Source: Pseudomonas fluorescens (lineage in GTDB: Bacteria; Pseudomonadota; Gammaproteobacteria; Pseudomonadales; Pseudomonadaceae). Taken from it: DNA of 64,000 nucleotides. Position numbers and translations under genes: made by a program. Where the stretch lies: positions 807,001 through 871,000 of the forward strand of contig NZ_CP015637.1 of NCBI RefSeq assembly GCF_001708445.1, given 5' to 3'. The notes below the pieces were generated by a model. That model was not told where the DNA came from and ran no database searches. It saw only the letters and a list, made by a program, of their open reading frames with translations. Shown in pieces: positions 22,229-33,225 of this stretch. Each line of letters opens with the position of its first letter. Position 1 is the first letter of the stretch.

Positions 22229-24127
22229 TTAGATCGCGCCGCGCTGACGCAACAGCTCCAGCACTTGCTTGACGCTGTCTTCCAGGGACAGTGCCTGGGT
22301 GTCGATCACCAGGTCGGCATTCAACGGCACGTCGTAAGGGAACGACTCGCCCGGGATATTATCCCCACCCGCCGCGTACAACCCTTGCGGATCACGCTCA
22401 GCGCACACCAGCGGCGATGCCTGCACGTAGACCGTCAGCAAGCGATCGGCACCGATCAGCGCCTTGGCCTGTTCACGCCCTTCGGCGTCCGGTGCAACGA
22501 ACGCGGCCAGGGTCAGCAGGCCGGCTTCGTTGAACTGGCGCGCGACATGCGCCGCACGACGCCAGTTCTCGGTACGCCCGACACGGTCCTGCGGCAGGCC
22601 TTTGTTGAGGTCGTGACGCAGGTTCTGGCCATCCAGTACGAACACTGCACGGCCCATGTCGAACAGCCTGCGCTCAACCGCGTAGGCCAAGGTGCTTTTA
22701 CCTGCGCCTGACAGGCCGCTGAACAACACGGTGGCAGGCTGCTGACCGAAACGCTGCGCGCGCTCTTCGGTGGACACGTGGGCCAACTTGCCATGCTGCG
22801 CCGCACTGCCGTGGGTCACGGGCGGTGCGATGATCATGCCTGCGGCCACGGTGCCGTTGGTCAAGCGGTCGATGACGATAAACGCGCCGGTGGTGCGGTT
22901 GCTCGCATAGCCGTCCAGCGCAATGGCGGCGTCAAGGCTGACCTTGACCCGGCCAATCTCGTTCAATTGCAGAGCACTTGCCGGGCCTTCGGCCAGGGTG
23001 TTCACGTCCACACGGTGCACGATGTTGGTGATAGAGCCCGGCACGTAGCTGGTGGCACGCTTGATGTCGTATTTCTTGCCCGGCAGCATCGGCTCTTCAG
23101 CCATCCACACCAGCATGGCGTCAAAAGCGTCGGTGACTTGCGGCACGTTATCGGCATGCACCAGCAAGTCGCCACGGGAGATGTCGATCTCGTCTTCCAT
23201 GGTCAGGGTCACGGCCTGGCCGGGGCCTGCGTGTTCCAGTTCACCTTCGAAGGTGACGATGGATTTGACGCGGCTGCTCTTGCCCGACGGCAGCACCACG
23301 ACTTCGTCGCCCTTGTGCACAATGCCGCTGGCCAGGGTGCCGGCAAACCCGCGGAAGTTCAGGTTCGGACGGTTGACGTACTGCACCGGGAAACGCAGGT
23401 CGGTGTAGTTGCGATCGTTGGCGATCTCGACAGTCTCGAGAATCTCCATCAGGGACTGGCCGGTGTACCAAGGCGAGCGCTCGCTCTTGTTCACCACGTT
23501 GTCGCCCTTGAGGGCCGACATCGGCACGAACGCCATGGTGCTCGGCTTGAAGGCGATGCCATCGGCGAACTTCAGGTAGTCGGCCTTGATCTGCTCGAAC
23601 ACGCGCTCGTCGAAGCCGTTGAGGTCCATCTTGTTGATGGCGATCACGATGTGCTTGATGCCCAGCAACGAGGCAATGAAGCTGTGGCGACGGGTCTGGG
23701 TCTGCACGCCGTAGCGCGCGTCCACCAGGATGATCGCCAGGTCACAGGTGGATGCACCGGTGGCCATGTTGCGGGTGTACTGCTCATGGCCGGGGGTGTC
23801 GGCGATGATGAATTTGCGCTTGGCGGTGGAGAAGTAGCGGTAGGCGACATCGATGGTGATGCCCTGCTCACGCTCGGCCTGCAGGCCATCGACCAGCAAG
23901 GCCAGGTCGATGTCGTCACCGGTGGTGCCGACCTTCTTCGAATCGCGGGTGATGGCTTCCAGGTGATCTTCGTAGATCATCTTGGAGTCGTGCAGCAGGC
24001 GCCCGATCAGGGTGCTCTTGCCGTCGTCGACGTTGCCGCAGGTCAGGAAGCGCAACATTTCCTTGCGCTCGTGCTGGCCCAGGTAAGCGAGGATGTCCTC
24101 GCTGATCAAATCAGATTGATGCGACAT
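22229..24127 (-). CDS. cysNC: Fused sulfate adenylyltransferase subunit 1 / APS kinase CysNC
   Basis: A 632-residue fusion for sulfate activation. The N-terminal EF-Tu-like GTPase (about 1-430) has P-loop [15 protein letters not shown], the switch motif [12 protein letters not shown] and NKMD; it drives ATP sulfurylase with CysD. The C-terminal APS kinase (about 450-632) has P-loop [14 protein letters not shown] and phosphorylates APS to PAPS. The start at 24127 ([12 protein letters not shown]) follows cysD by 13 bases. The fusion is normal in pseudomonads, unlike the separate cysN and cysC of E. coli. Confidence 0.96.
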   Translation of the reverse strand: MSHQSDLISEDILAYLGQHERKEMLRFLTCGNVDDGKSTLIGRLLHDSKMIYEDHLEAITRDSKKVGTTGDDIDLALLVDGLQAEREQGITIDVAYRYFSTAKRKFIIADTPGHEQYTRNMATGASTCDLAIILVDARYGVQTQTRRHSFIASLLGIKHIVIAINKMDLNGFDERVFEQIKADYLKFADGIAFKPSTMAFVPMSALKGDNVVNKSERSPWYTGQSLMEILETVEIANDRNYTDLRFPVQYVNRPNLNFRGFAGTLASGIVHKGDEVVVLPSGKSSRVKSIVTFEGELEHAGPGQAVTLTMEDEIDISRGDLLVHADNVPQVTDAFDAMLVWMAEEPMLPGKKYDIKRATSYVPGSITNIVHRVDVNTLAEGPASALQLNEIGRVKVSLDAAIALDGYASNRTTGAFIVIDRLTNGTVAAGMIIAPPVTHGSAAQHGKLAHVSTEERAQRFGQQPATVLFSGLSGAGKSTLAYAVERRLFDMGRAVFVLDGQNLRHDLNKGLPQDRVGRTENWRRAAHVARQFNEAGLLTLAAFVAPDAEGREQAKALIGADRLLTVYVQASPLVCAERDPQGLYAAGGDNIPGESFPYDVPLNADLVIDTQALSLEDSVKQVLELLRQRGAI

Positions 24128-24140
24128 TGGTGACAACCCC

Positions 24141-25058
24141 TTAGAAATAACCCTGACGTTTCTTGTCTTCCATCGAGCCTGCGCCATCGTGGTCGATGAC
24201 CCGGCCCTGGCGCTCGGAAGTTCGCGTCAGGAGCATTTCCTGAATGATGTCCGTCAGCGTCTCGGCTTCGGACTCCACCGCGCCCGTCAACGGGTAGCAG
24301 CCAAGGGTACGGAAACGTACTTTCTTTTTGACGATGCGGGCTTTGTCTTCGTCGGACAAGTGCTCAAGGATGCGGTCGTCGTCGATCATGATCAGCGTGC
24401 CGTTCTTCTCGATCACGTCGCGCTCGGCGGCGAAGTACAGCGGCACGATCGGGATACCTTCCAGGTAGATGTACTGCCAGATATCCAGCTCGGTCCAGTT
24501 GGACAGCGGGAACACACGGATCGACTCGCCCTTGTTGACGTTGCCGTTGTAGACGTTCCACAACTCCGGGCGCTGGTTCTTCGGGTCCCAGCGGTGCTTG
24601 CTGTCACGGAACGAGTACACGCGCTCTTTGGCACGGGATTTCTCTTCATCGCGACGGGCACCGCCAAAGGCTGCGTCGAAACCATATTTGTCCAGAGCCT
24701 GCTTGAGGCCCTCGGTCTTCATGATGTCGGTGTGCTTGGCACTGCCGTGGGTAAACGGGTTGATGCCCTGCGCCACGCCGTCCGGGTTGACATGGGTGAT
24801 CAACTCCAGGCCCAGCTCTTCAACCATGCGGTCGCGGAACCGGTACATTTCCTGGAACTTCCACTGGGTGTCGACGTGCATCACCGGGAACGGCAGCTTG
24901 CCCGGGAAGAACGCCTTGCGTGCCAGGTGCAGCATCACGGCGGAGTCTTTACCGATCGAGTAGAGCATCACCGGGTTGTCGAACTCGGCGGCGACCTCGC
25001 GGATGATGTGGATGCTTTCCGCCTCCAGCTGTTTCAGATGCGTCAGTTTGTCGACCAT
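24141..25058 (-). CDS. cysD: Sulfate adenylyltransferase subunit 2 CysD
   Basis: PP-loop ATP pyrophosphatase subunit of ATP sulfurylase, forming APS from sulfate and ATP. The 305-residue product has the modified PP-loop [18 protein letters not shown] and the family motif [19 protein letters not shown]. It leads a cysD-cysNC operon; the 186-base region upstream (25059-25244) should hold the CysB-dependent promoter, but I cannot define it with confidence. Confidence 0.96.
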   Translation of the reverse strand: MVDKLTHLKQLEAESIHIIREVAAEFDNPVMLYSIGKDSAVMLHLARKAFFPGKLPFPVMHVDTQWKFQEMYRFRDRMVEELGLELITHVNPDGVAQGINPFTHGSAKHTDIMKTEGLKQALDKYGFDAAFGGARRDEEKSRAKERVYSFRDSKHRWDPKNQRPELWNVYNGNVNKGESIRVFPLSNWTELDIWQYIYLEGIPIVPLYFAAERDVIEKNGTLIMIDDDRILEHLSDEDKARIVKKKVRFRTLGCYPLTGAVESEAETLTDIIQEMLLTRTSERQGRVIDHDGAGSMEDKKRQGYF

Positions 25059-25244
25059 GGCTACTCACGGAAAAACGATCTTATGGACGGCCTGCGGGCC
25101 GTGTTCGAGCGGGGCATGCTAGCACAGCACCTTCTTCTATTCAGGGAGCGATCTAGATCGAAACGGTATATGAATATACTCCCAGGTTTGACTCATCCGA
25201 CTCATGAACATCGCCCTACCTCCCACCGGGTTGATGGGGGTTAG

Positions 25245-26003
25245 TCAGATCGGGTTGGGGCAATCGATGAACAGGTGCTCCAGGGCGAAACGCCGCGCCA
25301 GGTAATCGCCCAGCGCCTGCACACCATAGCGCTCGGTGGCGTGATGGCCGGCCGCGATAAAGCTGATGTCGTTTTCCCGCGCGCTGTGGAAGGTCTGCTC
25401 GGAGGCTTCGCCGCTCAGGAACAAGTCGACACCGGCGGCAATCGCCTGGTCGATATAGCCCTGGCCGCCGCCCGTGCACCAACCGACGCGGCGGATCATC
25501 TCGCTGCCTTCGATCAACAGGGGCTCACGGCCCATGACATCCTGCACGCGTCGGGCGAAATCGCGGGGCGACAGGGGTTCGGCCAGGGAACCGACCAGGC
25601 CGACGATCTTGAGGTTGTCGGGGTCCAGTGGGCCTTCGACGGTGATGTCCAGTTGACGCGCCAGTTGCACGTTATTGCCGACGTCTGCGTGCAGGTCCAG
25701 CGGCAGGTGATAGGCCAGCAGGCTGATGTCGTGCTTGAGCAGGGTTTTCAGGCGGCGTTGCTTCATGCCGGTGACGCAGGGGTTCTCGCCCTTCCAGAAA
25801 TACCCGTGGTGCACCAGCACCAGGTCGGCCTGCGCCTCGACGGCAGCATCCAGCAATGCCTGGCTGGCGGTCACGCCGCTGACGATGCGCATCACTTGCG
25901 GACGCCCCTCTACCTGCAGGCCATTGGGGCAGTAATCGGCAATTCTTGCGCTGCCAAGGTAGCGGTCCGCTTCCTCGACGAGGGTGCTCAAAGCAACGGC
26001 CAT
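25245..26003 (-). CDS. Nif3-like dinuclear metal center protein (YbgI family)
   Basis: Conserved 252-residue Nif3/YbgI family protein; related proteins form toroidal hexamers with a two-metal site. Metal-ligand candidates are LVHHGYFWKGEN and the later AGHHATERYG. Some family members act in GTP cyclohydrolase-like or radiation-response roles, so function is unproven. The ATG at 26003 is preceded by AGGAGT. It diverges from algW across about 100 bases. Confidence 0.9.
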   Translation of the reverse strand: MAVALSTLVEEADRYLGSARIADYCPNGLQVEGRPQVMRIVSGVTASQALLDAAVEAQADLVLVHHGYFWKGENPCVTGMKQRRLKTLLKHDISLLAYHLPLDLHADVGNNVQLARQLDITVEGPLDPDNLKIVGLVGSLAEPLSPRDFARRVQDVMGREPLLIEGSEMIRRVGWCTGGGQGYIDQAIAAGVDLFLSGEASEQTFHSARENDISFIAAGHHATERYGVQALGDYLARRFALEHLFIDCPNPI

Positions 26004-26024
26004 AAAAGACTCCTAAATATCCCG

Positions 26025-26052
26025 TTCAGAGGCGCTCGCAGCCTCGTATAAT
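26025..26052 (+). promoter_or_regulatory. Sigma70-like promoter of algW
   Basis: TTCAGA (26025-26030), a 16-base spacer and a perfect TATAAT (26047-26052) lie about 55 bases before the algW start. Confidence 0.55.
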
Positions 26053-26105
26053 GCGCGACATTATGGGCGCTCTCCCGCCCCCTGCAACCTGTCAGGACTT
26101 ACTTG

Positions 26106-27260
26106 ATGCTCAAGGCACTGCGTTTTTTCGGATGGCCATTACTGGCTGGCGTGCTGATCGCAATACTGATTATTCAGCGTTTCCCCGAATGGGTGGGCTT
26201 GCCCAGCCTTGATGTGAACCTGCAACAGGCCCCGCAAACCAGCGCGGTAGTACAAGGCCCGGTGACTTACGCGGACGCGGTGGTTATTGCTGCCCCCGCG
26301 GTGGTCAACCTGTACACCACCAAAGTCATCAACAAACCTGCGCATCCGTTATTTGAAGACCCGCAGTTTCGCCGCTATTTCGGCGACAACGGGCCCAAGC
26401 AACGGCGCATGGAGTCCAGCCTCGGCTCGGGCGTGATCATGAGCCCGGAAGGCTACATCCTCACCAACAACCACGTGACCACCGGCGCCGACCAGATTGT
26501 GGTGGCCCTGCGTGACGGGCGTGAAACCCTGGCCCGCGTGGTGGGCAGCGATCCGGAAACCGATCTGGCCGTCCTGAAGATCGACCTCAAGAACCTGCCG
26601 TCCATCACCCTGGGACGCTCCGACGGCCTGCGCGTGGGCGACGTGGCATTAGCCATCGGCAACCCGTTCGGCGTGGGCCAGACCGTCACCATGGGCATCA
26701 TCAGCGCCACCGGGCGTAACCAGCTGGGCCTGAACAGCTACGAAGACTTTATCCAGACCGATGCGGCGATCAACCCGGGCAACTCCGGCGGCGCGCTGGT
26801 GGACGCCAACGGCAACCTGACCGGTATCAACACGGCGATTTTCTCCAAGTCGGGCGGCTCTCAGGGCATCGGTTTTGCGATACCGGTCAAGCTGGCGATG
26901 GAAGTGATGAAGTCGATCATCGAGCATGGCCAGGTGATTCGCGGCTGGCTGGGCATTGAAGTGCAACCGCTGACCAAGGAACTGGCTGAGTCGTTCGGCC
27001 TGACCGGGCGCCCAGGCATCGTGGTCGCCGGGATCTTCCGCGACGGCCCGGCGCAGAAAGCCGGCCTGCAATTGGGCGACGTGATCCTCAGTATCAATGG
27101 CGAACCGGCCGGTGATGGTCGCAAGTCGATGAACCAGGTGGCGCGGATCAAGCCGACCGACAAGGTGACGATCCAGGTGATGCGCAACGGTAAAGAGATC
27201 AAGCTGCTGGCGGAAATCGGCCTGCGCCCACCGCCTGCGCCGGTGAAAGAAGAGGAATAA
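26106..27260 (+). CDS. algW: Periplasmic serine protease AlgW (DegS homologue)
   Basis: Membrane-anchored HtrA-family protease that senses misfolded outer membrane proteins and starts cleavage of the anti-sigma factor MucA, releasing AlgU. The 384-residue product has one N-terminal membrane anchor (about 5-24) and the trypsin-like triad His in LTNNHVTTG, Asp in DLAVLKID and Ser in NPGNSGGAL. A single C-terminal PDZ domain follows (about 260-370), as in DegS rather than DegP. The ATG at 26106 is chosen over an in-frame TTG one codon upstream. Confidence 0.94.
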   Translation: MLKALRFFGWPLLAGVLIAILIIQRFPEWVGLPSLDVNLQQAPQTSAVVQGPVTYADAVVIAAPAVVNLYTTKVINKPAHPLFEDPQFRRYFGDNGPKQRRMESSLGSGVIMSPEGYILTNNHVTTGADQIVVALRDGRETLARVVGSDPETDLAVLKIDLKNLPSITLGRSDGLRVGDVALAIGNPFGVGQTVTMGIISATGRNQLGLNSYEDFIQTDAAINPGNSGGALVDANGNLTGINTAIFSKSGGSQGIGFAIPVKLAMEVMKSIIEHGQVIRGWLGIEVQPLTKELAESFGLTGRPGIVVAGIFRDGPAQKAGLQLGDVILSINGEPAGDGRKSMNQVARIKPTDKVTIQVMRNGKEIKLLAEIGLRPPPAPVKEEE

Positions 27261-27270
27261 ACCACAGCGC

Positions 27271-27294
27271 CAGGTACCCGTGCGCGGGTACCTG
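27271..27294 (+). terminator. Strong hairpin after algW (terminator-like)
   Basis: CAGGTACCCG (27271-27280) and CGGGTACCTG (27285-27294) form a perfect ten-base stem with a four-base loop, ten bases after the algW stop. No T run follows, so it may stabilise the message or terminate only weakly. Confidence 0.55.
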
Positions 27295-27311
27295 TAAGCT
27301 CATATTTCAAA

Positions 27312-27326
27312 GCAAATTCATTCTCA
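27312..27326. promoter_or_regulatory. Candidate Fur box before TonB receptor gene
   Basis: Read on the minus strand, TGAGAATGAATTTGC matches the 15-base Fur core TGATAATNATTATCA at about ten of fourteen informative positions. It lies about 45 bases before the receptor start in a locally AT-rich stretch, where Fur would block transcription when iron is plentiful. Confidence 0.6.
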
Positions 27327-27372
27327 TTAGACATGTTATATTGTTTCAATATCGTTATTGGAACGCTCTATC

Positions 27373-29469
27373 ATGCCGTCTCGAAAACTTGCCCCCTTGG
27401 CTGGCCTGGCCTTGGGTTTGCTGCTCGACCCCGCCGCCGCTGAAGAAAACACCGTTGAACTGGAGACCATCAGCGTCACTACCGACGCCTACGAATCCGC
27501 CACCGGCCCGGTCAAAGGCTACCGTGCCACCCGCTCTGCCAGCGCGACCAAAACCGACACCGCCCTTCGCGACATCCCACAGTCCATCAGCGTGATTCCC
27601 GCCTCGGTACTCACGGACCTGGGCAGCACCAACGTGGAACGCGCCCTGGAGTTTGCCGGCGGTGTGTCCAAGCAGAACAACTTTGGCGGCCTTACGCTCT
27701 ACGAATACAGCGTGCGCGGCTTCACCACTTCGGAGTTCTACCAGGACGGCTTCAGCGCCAACCGGGGCTACCCAAGCACACCGGACGCGGCCAATATCGA
27801 ACGTATCGAAGTGCTCAAAGGCCCGGCCGCCAGCCTGTATGGTCGCGGCGATCCCGGCGGCACTGTGAATATCGTCACCAAAAAGCCTCAGCCTGAAGCC
27901 TTCACCACCCTGCAAACCAGCGCCGGCAGTTGGGACCGTTATCGCACCGCTGTCGACGTCAATACGCCGCTGGACAGCGAGGGCAACCTGCTGTCGCGGA
28001 TCAACCTGGCGGTGGAGGACAACCACAGCTTCCGCGATCACGTCCAGAGCAAGCGCGTATTTGTCGCGCCCTCATTCAGCTGGCAGCTTGACCCGGACAC
28101 CCGCTTGCTGGTGGAAAGCGAATTCGTACGCCACAGTTCCACCTTCGACCGCGGCATCGTCGACGCCCCAGGCGTATCGCGCTCCACCTTCCTCGGCGAA
28201 CCCAACGACGGCGATATTGATAACCACAACAACCGCATCCAGGCCACCCTTGAGCACCACCTCAACGATGCCTGGAAACTGCGCCTGGCCAGCCACTACA
28301 AACAAGGGAGCCTGTGGGGCGATGCATCGGAAAACCGTGCGCTGAATACCGACAGCCACACGGTTGATCGCCGCTACCGCGAACGCTCCATGGGCTGGCA
28401 TGACAGCATTACCCAGCTTGAGCTCCGGGGATTGTTCGATATCGGCAGTTGGCAGCATGAATTGTTGATCGGTACCGAATACGAGGACTACCGCAAGAAG
28501 GAGCGCGTGACCGCAATTGCCGGCAGCCGCTACACCATCGACCTCTACAACCCGGTCTACGGTCAGCCCAAACCCAACGGCGCACGCTCCGGTACCGACT
28601 TCTTCGAACAGACCAAAAGCCAGGCGCTGAACCTGCAAGACCAGATCCTCTTCACCGACCGCCTGCGCGGCATGATCGGCGCACGCGTGGAGCATTTCGA
28701 ACAAAGCACCGACGACTTCACCCGCAACCACACCAAGAGCCGACAGACCCACACTGCCCTTACCCAACGCGCCGGCCTGCTCTATCAGCTCACGCCTGAA
28801 CTCGGCGTGTTCGCCAACGCCTCGACGTCGTTCAAGCCCAACAGCGGTCTGGATATCGACGGTAAATCCTTCAAGCCGGAGGAAGGTGTGGGGTATGAAG
28901 CGGGGATCAAGAGCGAGCTGTTCGACGAACGCCTCAGCGCCACCCTCGCCGCTTTTCACATCGAGAAGGAAAACGTGTTGGCCCTGGACCCGACCACCAA
29001 CACCAACCGCGCCATGGGCAAGGCACGCAGCCAGGGCTTTGATCTGCAAGTGACCGGGCAGGTGACCGACGCGGTGCGCGTGATTGGCGCCCTCGCCTAC
29101 ATCGACGCCGAAGTGACCAAGGGTGACAAAACCATCCCGACTGGCAGCCGCATGCTCGGCGTAGCCAAGCGCAGCGGCAGTCTGTTGGGCGTGTATGAAT
29201 TCCAGGATGGGGCATTGCGCGGTTCAGACCTGGGTGCGGCCCTCACCTACGTGGGTGATCGCTCGGGTGAAGCCGGTGGCCGCTTCGAGCTGCCCGCCTA
29301 CCACACCGTCGACCTGCTCGCGCATTACAAGGCCACGGACAACGTCACCGTGGGGCTCAACCTGAACAACTTGTTTGATGAGAAATACTACGAGCGGTCC
29401 TACAGCAGCTATTGGGTCAATCCAGGTGAGCCGCGCAACTTCACCGTGAGCCTGACCCTCAACCTGTAA
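27373..29469 (+). CDS. TonB-dependent siderophore receptor
   Basis: Outer membrane receptor of 698 residues for a ferric siderophore. A signal peptide (about 1-24, MPSRKLAPLAGLALGLLL) is followed by a TonB-box-like ETISVTT, a plug domain (RDIPQSISVIPASVLTDLG to IERIEVLKGPAASLYGRGDPGGTVN), then the 22-strand barrel ending NFTVSLTLNL. There is no N-terminal signalling (STN) domain and no sigma/anti-sigma pair nearby, so it should be controlled by iron alone. The plug wording resembles ferrichrome/FhuA-FoxA type receptors, but the ligand is not determined. The start at 27373 gives the proper signal peptide. Confidence 0.93.
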   Translation: MPSRKLAPLAGLALGLLLDPAAAEENTVELETISVTTDAYESATGPVKGYRATRSASATKTDTALRDIPQSISVIPASVLTDLGSTNVERALEFAGGVSKQNNFGGLTLYEYSVRGFTTSEFYQDGFSANRGYPSTPDAANIERIEVLKGPAASLYGRGDPGGTVNIVTKKPQPEAFTTLQTSAGSWDRYRTAVDVNTPLDSEGNLLSRINLAVEDNHSFRDHVQSKRVFVAPSFSWQLDPDTRLLVESEFVRHSSTFDRGIVDAPGVSRSTFLGEPNDGDIDNHNNRIQATLEHHLNDAWKLRLASHYKQGSLWGDASENRALNTDSHTVDRRYRERSMGWHDSITQLELRGLFDIGSWQHELLIGTEYEDYRKKERVTAIAGSRYTIDLYNPVYGQPKPNGARSGTDFFEQTKSQALNLQDQILFTDRLRGMIGARVEHFEQSTDDFTRNHTKSRQTHTALTQRAGLLYQLTPELGVFANASTSFKPNSGLDIDGKSFKPEEGVGYEAGIKSELFDERLSATLAAFHIEKENVLALDPTTNTNRAMGKARSQGFDLQVTGQVTDAVRVIGALAYIDAEVTKGDKTIPTGSRMLGVAKRSGSLLGVYEFQDGALRGSDLGAALTYVGDRSGEAGGRFELPAYHTVDLLAHYKATDNVTVGLNLNNLFDEKYYERSYSSYWVNPGEPRNFTVSLTLNL

Positions 29470-29482
29470 CACGATCAAGCCT

Positions 29483-29748
29483 GTGGGAGGGAGCTTGTCC
29501 TAATGCCAGTCAGCTAAGAGATAGAACAAGCAAACAGCAACCTGTGGCGAGCGGGCTTGCCCCGCGTTGGGCTGCGCAGCAGCCCCAATCAATCGGAATG
29601 CGGAGTATCAGGCACTCCTCAGCGGCTGGTTCTGGGGCTGCTGCGCAGCCCAACGCGGGGCAAGCCCGCTCGCCACAGCAAAGCCCGCTAGCCACAGTTA
29701 CAGCGTTCTTCCTTAACTAACTGGCATGAGGGTGTGCCCCCCTCCCAC
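29483..29748. repeat. Outer REPIN split by a second repeat
   Basis: The left part GTGGGAGGGAGCTTGTCC plus TAATGCCAGTCAGC and the right part AACTGGCATGAGGG plus GTGTGCCCCCCTCCCAC are the two ends of one REPIN (the GTGGGAGGGGGCTTG class). They are separated by about 200 bases of unrelated repeat sequence (29544-29697). The TAATGCCAGT/ACTGGCAT inner arms still match, so the element was once a continuous inverted pair. It ends two bases before the hemH stop. Confidence 0.8.
29544..29676. repeat. Inner REPIN of a different class, nested
   Basis: GTGGCGAGCGGGCTTGCCCC at the left pairs with GGGGCAAGCCCGCTCGCCAC at the right; next in, CGTTGGGCTGCGCAGCAGCCCC pairs with its complement in full. This makes a palindromic element of 133 bases with about 40-base arms. 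An extra half copy, AAGCCCGCTAGCCACAG, follows at 29680-29697. Its near-perfect arms suggest it is younger than the degenerate element around it. Confidence 0.88.
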
Positions 29749-29749
29749 A

Positions 29750-30775
29750 TTACAGTGCAACGGGCGCCCGCTCGCACAGGGTATTGAGCGCCACCGCCCA
29801 CTGCTCGCTGTCATTCAGGCACGGCACCAGCACCAACTCCTCGCCCCCCGCTTCGCGGAACTGCTCGCTGCCGCGATCGCCGATTTCTTCCAGCGTCTCG
29901 ATGCAATCGGCGACAAACGCCGGGCACATCACCAGCAACTTTTTCACCCCTTGCTGGGCCAACGCCTCAAGGCGTGCCTCGGTGTAGGGTTCGATCCACT
30001 TCGCACGGCCCAGGCGCGACTGGAAGGCCACCGACCACTTGCCATCCGGCAAGCCCAGGCGTTCGGCGAAATCCCGGGCAACGCTGAAGCACTGCGCGCG
30101 GTAGCAGGTGGCGAGCACCTCAGGCGAGGCGTTCTTGCAGCAATCGGCATCCTTGAAACAATGCGCGCCAGTGGGGTCGAGCTTTTTCAGATGACGCTCG
30201 GGCAGGCCGTGGAAACTCAGCAGCAAGTGATCGTAGTGCTCTTCTATATAAGGTCGAGCACTGGCCGCCAGCGCGTCGAGGTATTCCGCCTGATCGTAGA
30301 ACGGTTGCAGGATCGAGAATTGCACGTTGAGCTTCTTATCGCGCACCACCCGCCGGGCCTCTTCGATCACCGTGGTCACGGTGCTGTCGGCAAACTGCGG
30401 GTACAACGGCGCCAGGGTGACGTTCTGAATACCCTGGGCGGCCAGGCGAGTCAGGGTGGTTTCCAGGGACGGCTCGCCATAGCGCATCGCCAGCTCCACC
30501 GGACCCTGGGTCCACTGCGCAGTCATCTGCTGTTGCAGGCGCCGGCTGAGCACCACCAGCGGCGAGCCCTCGTCCCACCAGATCGAGGCATAGGCATGGG
30601 CCGACTGCTCAGGACGCTTGATCAGGATCAGCGACACCAACAGGCGCCGCACCGGCCATGGCAGGTCGATCACATAAGGGTCCATCAAAAACTGATTGAG
30701 GTAGCTGCGCACATCGGCCACCGAAGTAGACGCCGGTGACCCCAGGTTGACCAGTAACAACGCGTGATCCGTCAT
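29750..30775 (-). CDS. hemH: Ferrochelatase HemH
   Basis: Inserts ferrous iron into protoporphyrin IX to make haem. The 341-residue product starts [22 protein letters not shown] and has the catalytic His region [20 protein letters not shown]. Unusual for many proteobacterial forms is the Cys cluster DADCCKN...CYRAQC, which may reflect an iron-sulfur or structural Cys set; I cannot decide which. It follows the TIGR01777 gene by 14 bases. Confidence 0.95.
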   Translation of the reverse strand: MTDHALLLVNLGSPASTSVADVRSYLNQFLMDPYVIDLPWPVRRLLVSLILIKRPEQSAHAYASIWWDEGSPLVVLSRRLQQQMTAQWTQGPVELAMRYGEPSLETTLTRLAAQGIQNVTLAPLYPQFADSTVTTVIEEARRVVRDKKLNVQFSILQPFYDQAEYLDALAASARPYIEEHYDHLLLSFHGLPERHLKKLDPTGAHCFKDADCCKNASPEVLATCYRAQCFSVARDFAERLGLPDGKWSVAFQSRLGRAKWIEPYTEARLEALAQQGVKKLLVMCPAFVADCIETLEEIGDRGSEQFREAGGEELVLVPCLNDSEQWAVALNTLCERAPVAL

Positions 30776-30789
30776 GCAACATCCTATCT

Positions 30790-31689
30790 CTAGAGGCGGC
30801 TGGACAAGTCGTCCAAGGCCGCCTTCAACTCAGTGAACTGGAAAGTGAAACCGGCGGCCAACAGGCGCTCGGGTAAAGCTTTCTGGCCGCCCAGCAACAA
30901 ACCGGACAACTCCCCCAACCCGACCTTCAATGCGAAGGCCGGCATGGGCATGAACGCCGGGCGGTGCAGTACCTGGCCCAACGTCTTGGCAAACTCGCGG
31001 TTACGCACCGGGTGCGGCGCGCAGGCATTATAAGGACCACTGGCGTCCCCCTGGTGCAGAAGAAAATCAATCAGGGCGATTTGATCCTTGATGTGCACCC
31101 ATGGCATCCACTGCCGACCATTACCAATAGGCCCGCCCAGCGCCAGTTTGAACGGCAGCAACAACCGCGACAAAAAGCCGCCCTCAGCCGCCAGTACCAG
31201 CCCGGTACGCACCAGCACCACGCGAATGCCCAGCGCCTCGGCACGCTGGGCGGTTTCTTCCCAGGCGATGCACAGCTGGCTGGGGAAATCGTCCTGCACC
31301 GGGCCACTGGCCTCGGTCAATTCGCGCTCACCACCATCGCCGTACCAACCTACGGCCGAACCGGAAATCAACACCTGCGGCTTGTGCGCCAGGCCTTCCA
31401 GCCATGTCAGCAGGGTTTCGGTCAGGCTGATGCGGCTGCTCCACAACAATGCCTTGCGTTTGTGCGTCCAGGGACGATCGGCGATGGGCGCGCCGGCGAG
31501 ATTAATGACCGCGTCCACCGGGCCGATAACCTCTTGCAAGCGGGCAACACCCCGCACGGCGTCGCCGCACACGTTGGCGACTTGTGCAGGTTGACGGCTC
31601 CACACCGTCAGGTGATGACCTTGCGCCAGCCAGTGTTGGCAGAGTTGACGGCCGATCAGGCCGGTACCGCCGGTCAGCAAAATATGCAT
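30790..31689 (-). CDS. TIGR01777 NAD-dependent epimerase-like protein
   Basis: Extended short-chain dehydrogenase-like protein of 299 residues (YfcH family) with the nucleotide-binding motif [14 protein letters not shown] at the N-terminus and a DUF1731-type C-terminal tail ending in LKAALDDL. Substrate unknown. It precedes hemH on the same strand and diverges from the FAD oxidoreductase gene across a 225-base region that holds a TGTACA-type operator, so it might share light control. Confidence 0.88.
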   Translation of the reverse strand: MHILLTGGTGLIGRQLCQHWLAQGHHLTVWSRQPAQVANVCGDAVRGVARLQEVIGPVDAVINLAGAPIADRPWTHKRKALLWSSRISLTETLLTWLEGLAHKPQVLISGSAVGWYGDGGERELTEASGPVQDDFPSQLCIAWEETAQRAEALGIRVVLVRTGLVLAAEGGFLSRLLLPFKLALGGPIGNGRQWMPWVHIKDQIALIDFLLHQGDASGPYNACAPHPVRNREFAKTLGQVLHRPAFMPMPAFALKVGLGELSGLLLGGQKALPERLLAAGFTFQFTELKAALDDLSSRL

Positions 31690-31841
31690 GGGACGCTCCT
31701 CATGTAACGTTCGCCGCCGATCACTGGTCTATTTTATAAGCAGGGATCAATTTGTAATCGGGCGTGACATTGGTTTAAGCAGACGGGTTTAGCCTCAGTC
31801 TTAACCATAGGCCACGCCAAACGATCAGGTACGCCAAAACT

Positions 31842-31865
31842 TATACCAAAAAACAATATTGTACA
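31842..31865. promoter_or_regulatory. TATACC-N12-TGTACA operator (LitR/PplR-type)
   Basis: TATACC (31842-31847) and TGTACA (31860-31865) are exactly 12 bases apart, one mismatch from the T(G/A)TACA-N12-TGTACA motif I remember for class II LitR of P. putida. It sits 50 bases before the FAD oxidoreductase start in the shared divergent region. TTGTAC at 31859-31864 could double as a -35 box with TAGTCT at 31882-31887, which would make it a repressor site. Confidence 0.6.
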
Positions 31866-31884
31866 GCTATTGGTGTCGGCGTAG

Positions 31885-33113
<1,229 letters not shown>

Positions 33114-33129
33114 CCTGCGCAAAAATACT

Positions 33130-33203
33130 TGTACAAATAATTTGACTTGTACAGCGCCAAACCTATGATGAGATTTAGTTGTACAGGTTCTACACCTTGT
33201 ACA
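33130..33203 (+). promoter_or_regulatory. Promoter flanked by twin LitR/PplR-type operators
   Basis: Two perfect TGTACA-N12-TGTACA sites lie at 33130-33153 and 33180-33203. Between and within them is a good sigma70 promoter: TTGACT (33142-33147), 16 bases, TATGAT (33164-33169). The -35 box falls inside the first site's spacer and the second site begins about ten bases after the -10, so a bound dimer of dimers would block polymerase. This reads as a repressor-controlled promoter for the operon starting at 33226, the likely repressor being the MerR protein in the second gene. Confidence 0.82.
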
Positions 33204-33225
33204 GGAATTTTGCAGAGGTTTGGCC

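Noticed and set aside
22778..24133. A 451-codon open frame opposite cysNC
   Set aside because: Shadow frame; cysNC carries all functional motifs.
29483..29748. Clustered repeats as a possible CRISPR array
   Set aside because: The repeats are inverted pairs of different classes, with no regular spacers and no cas genes.
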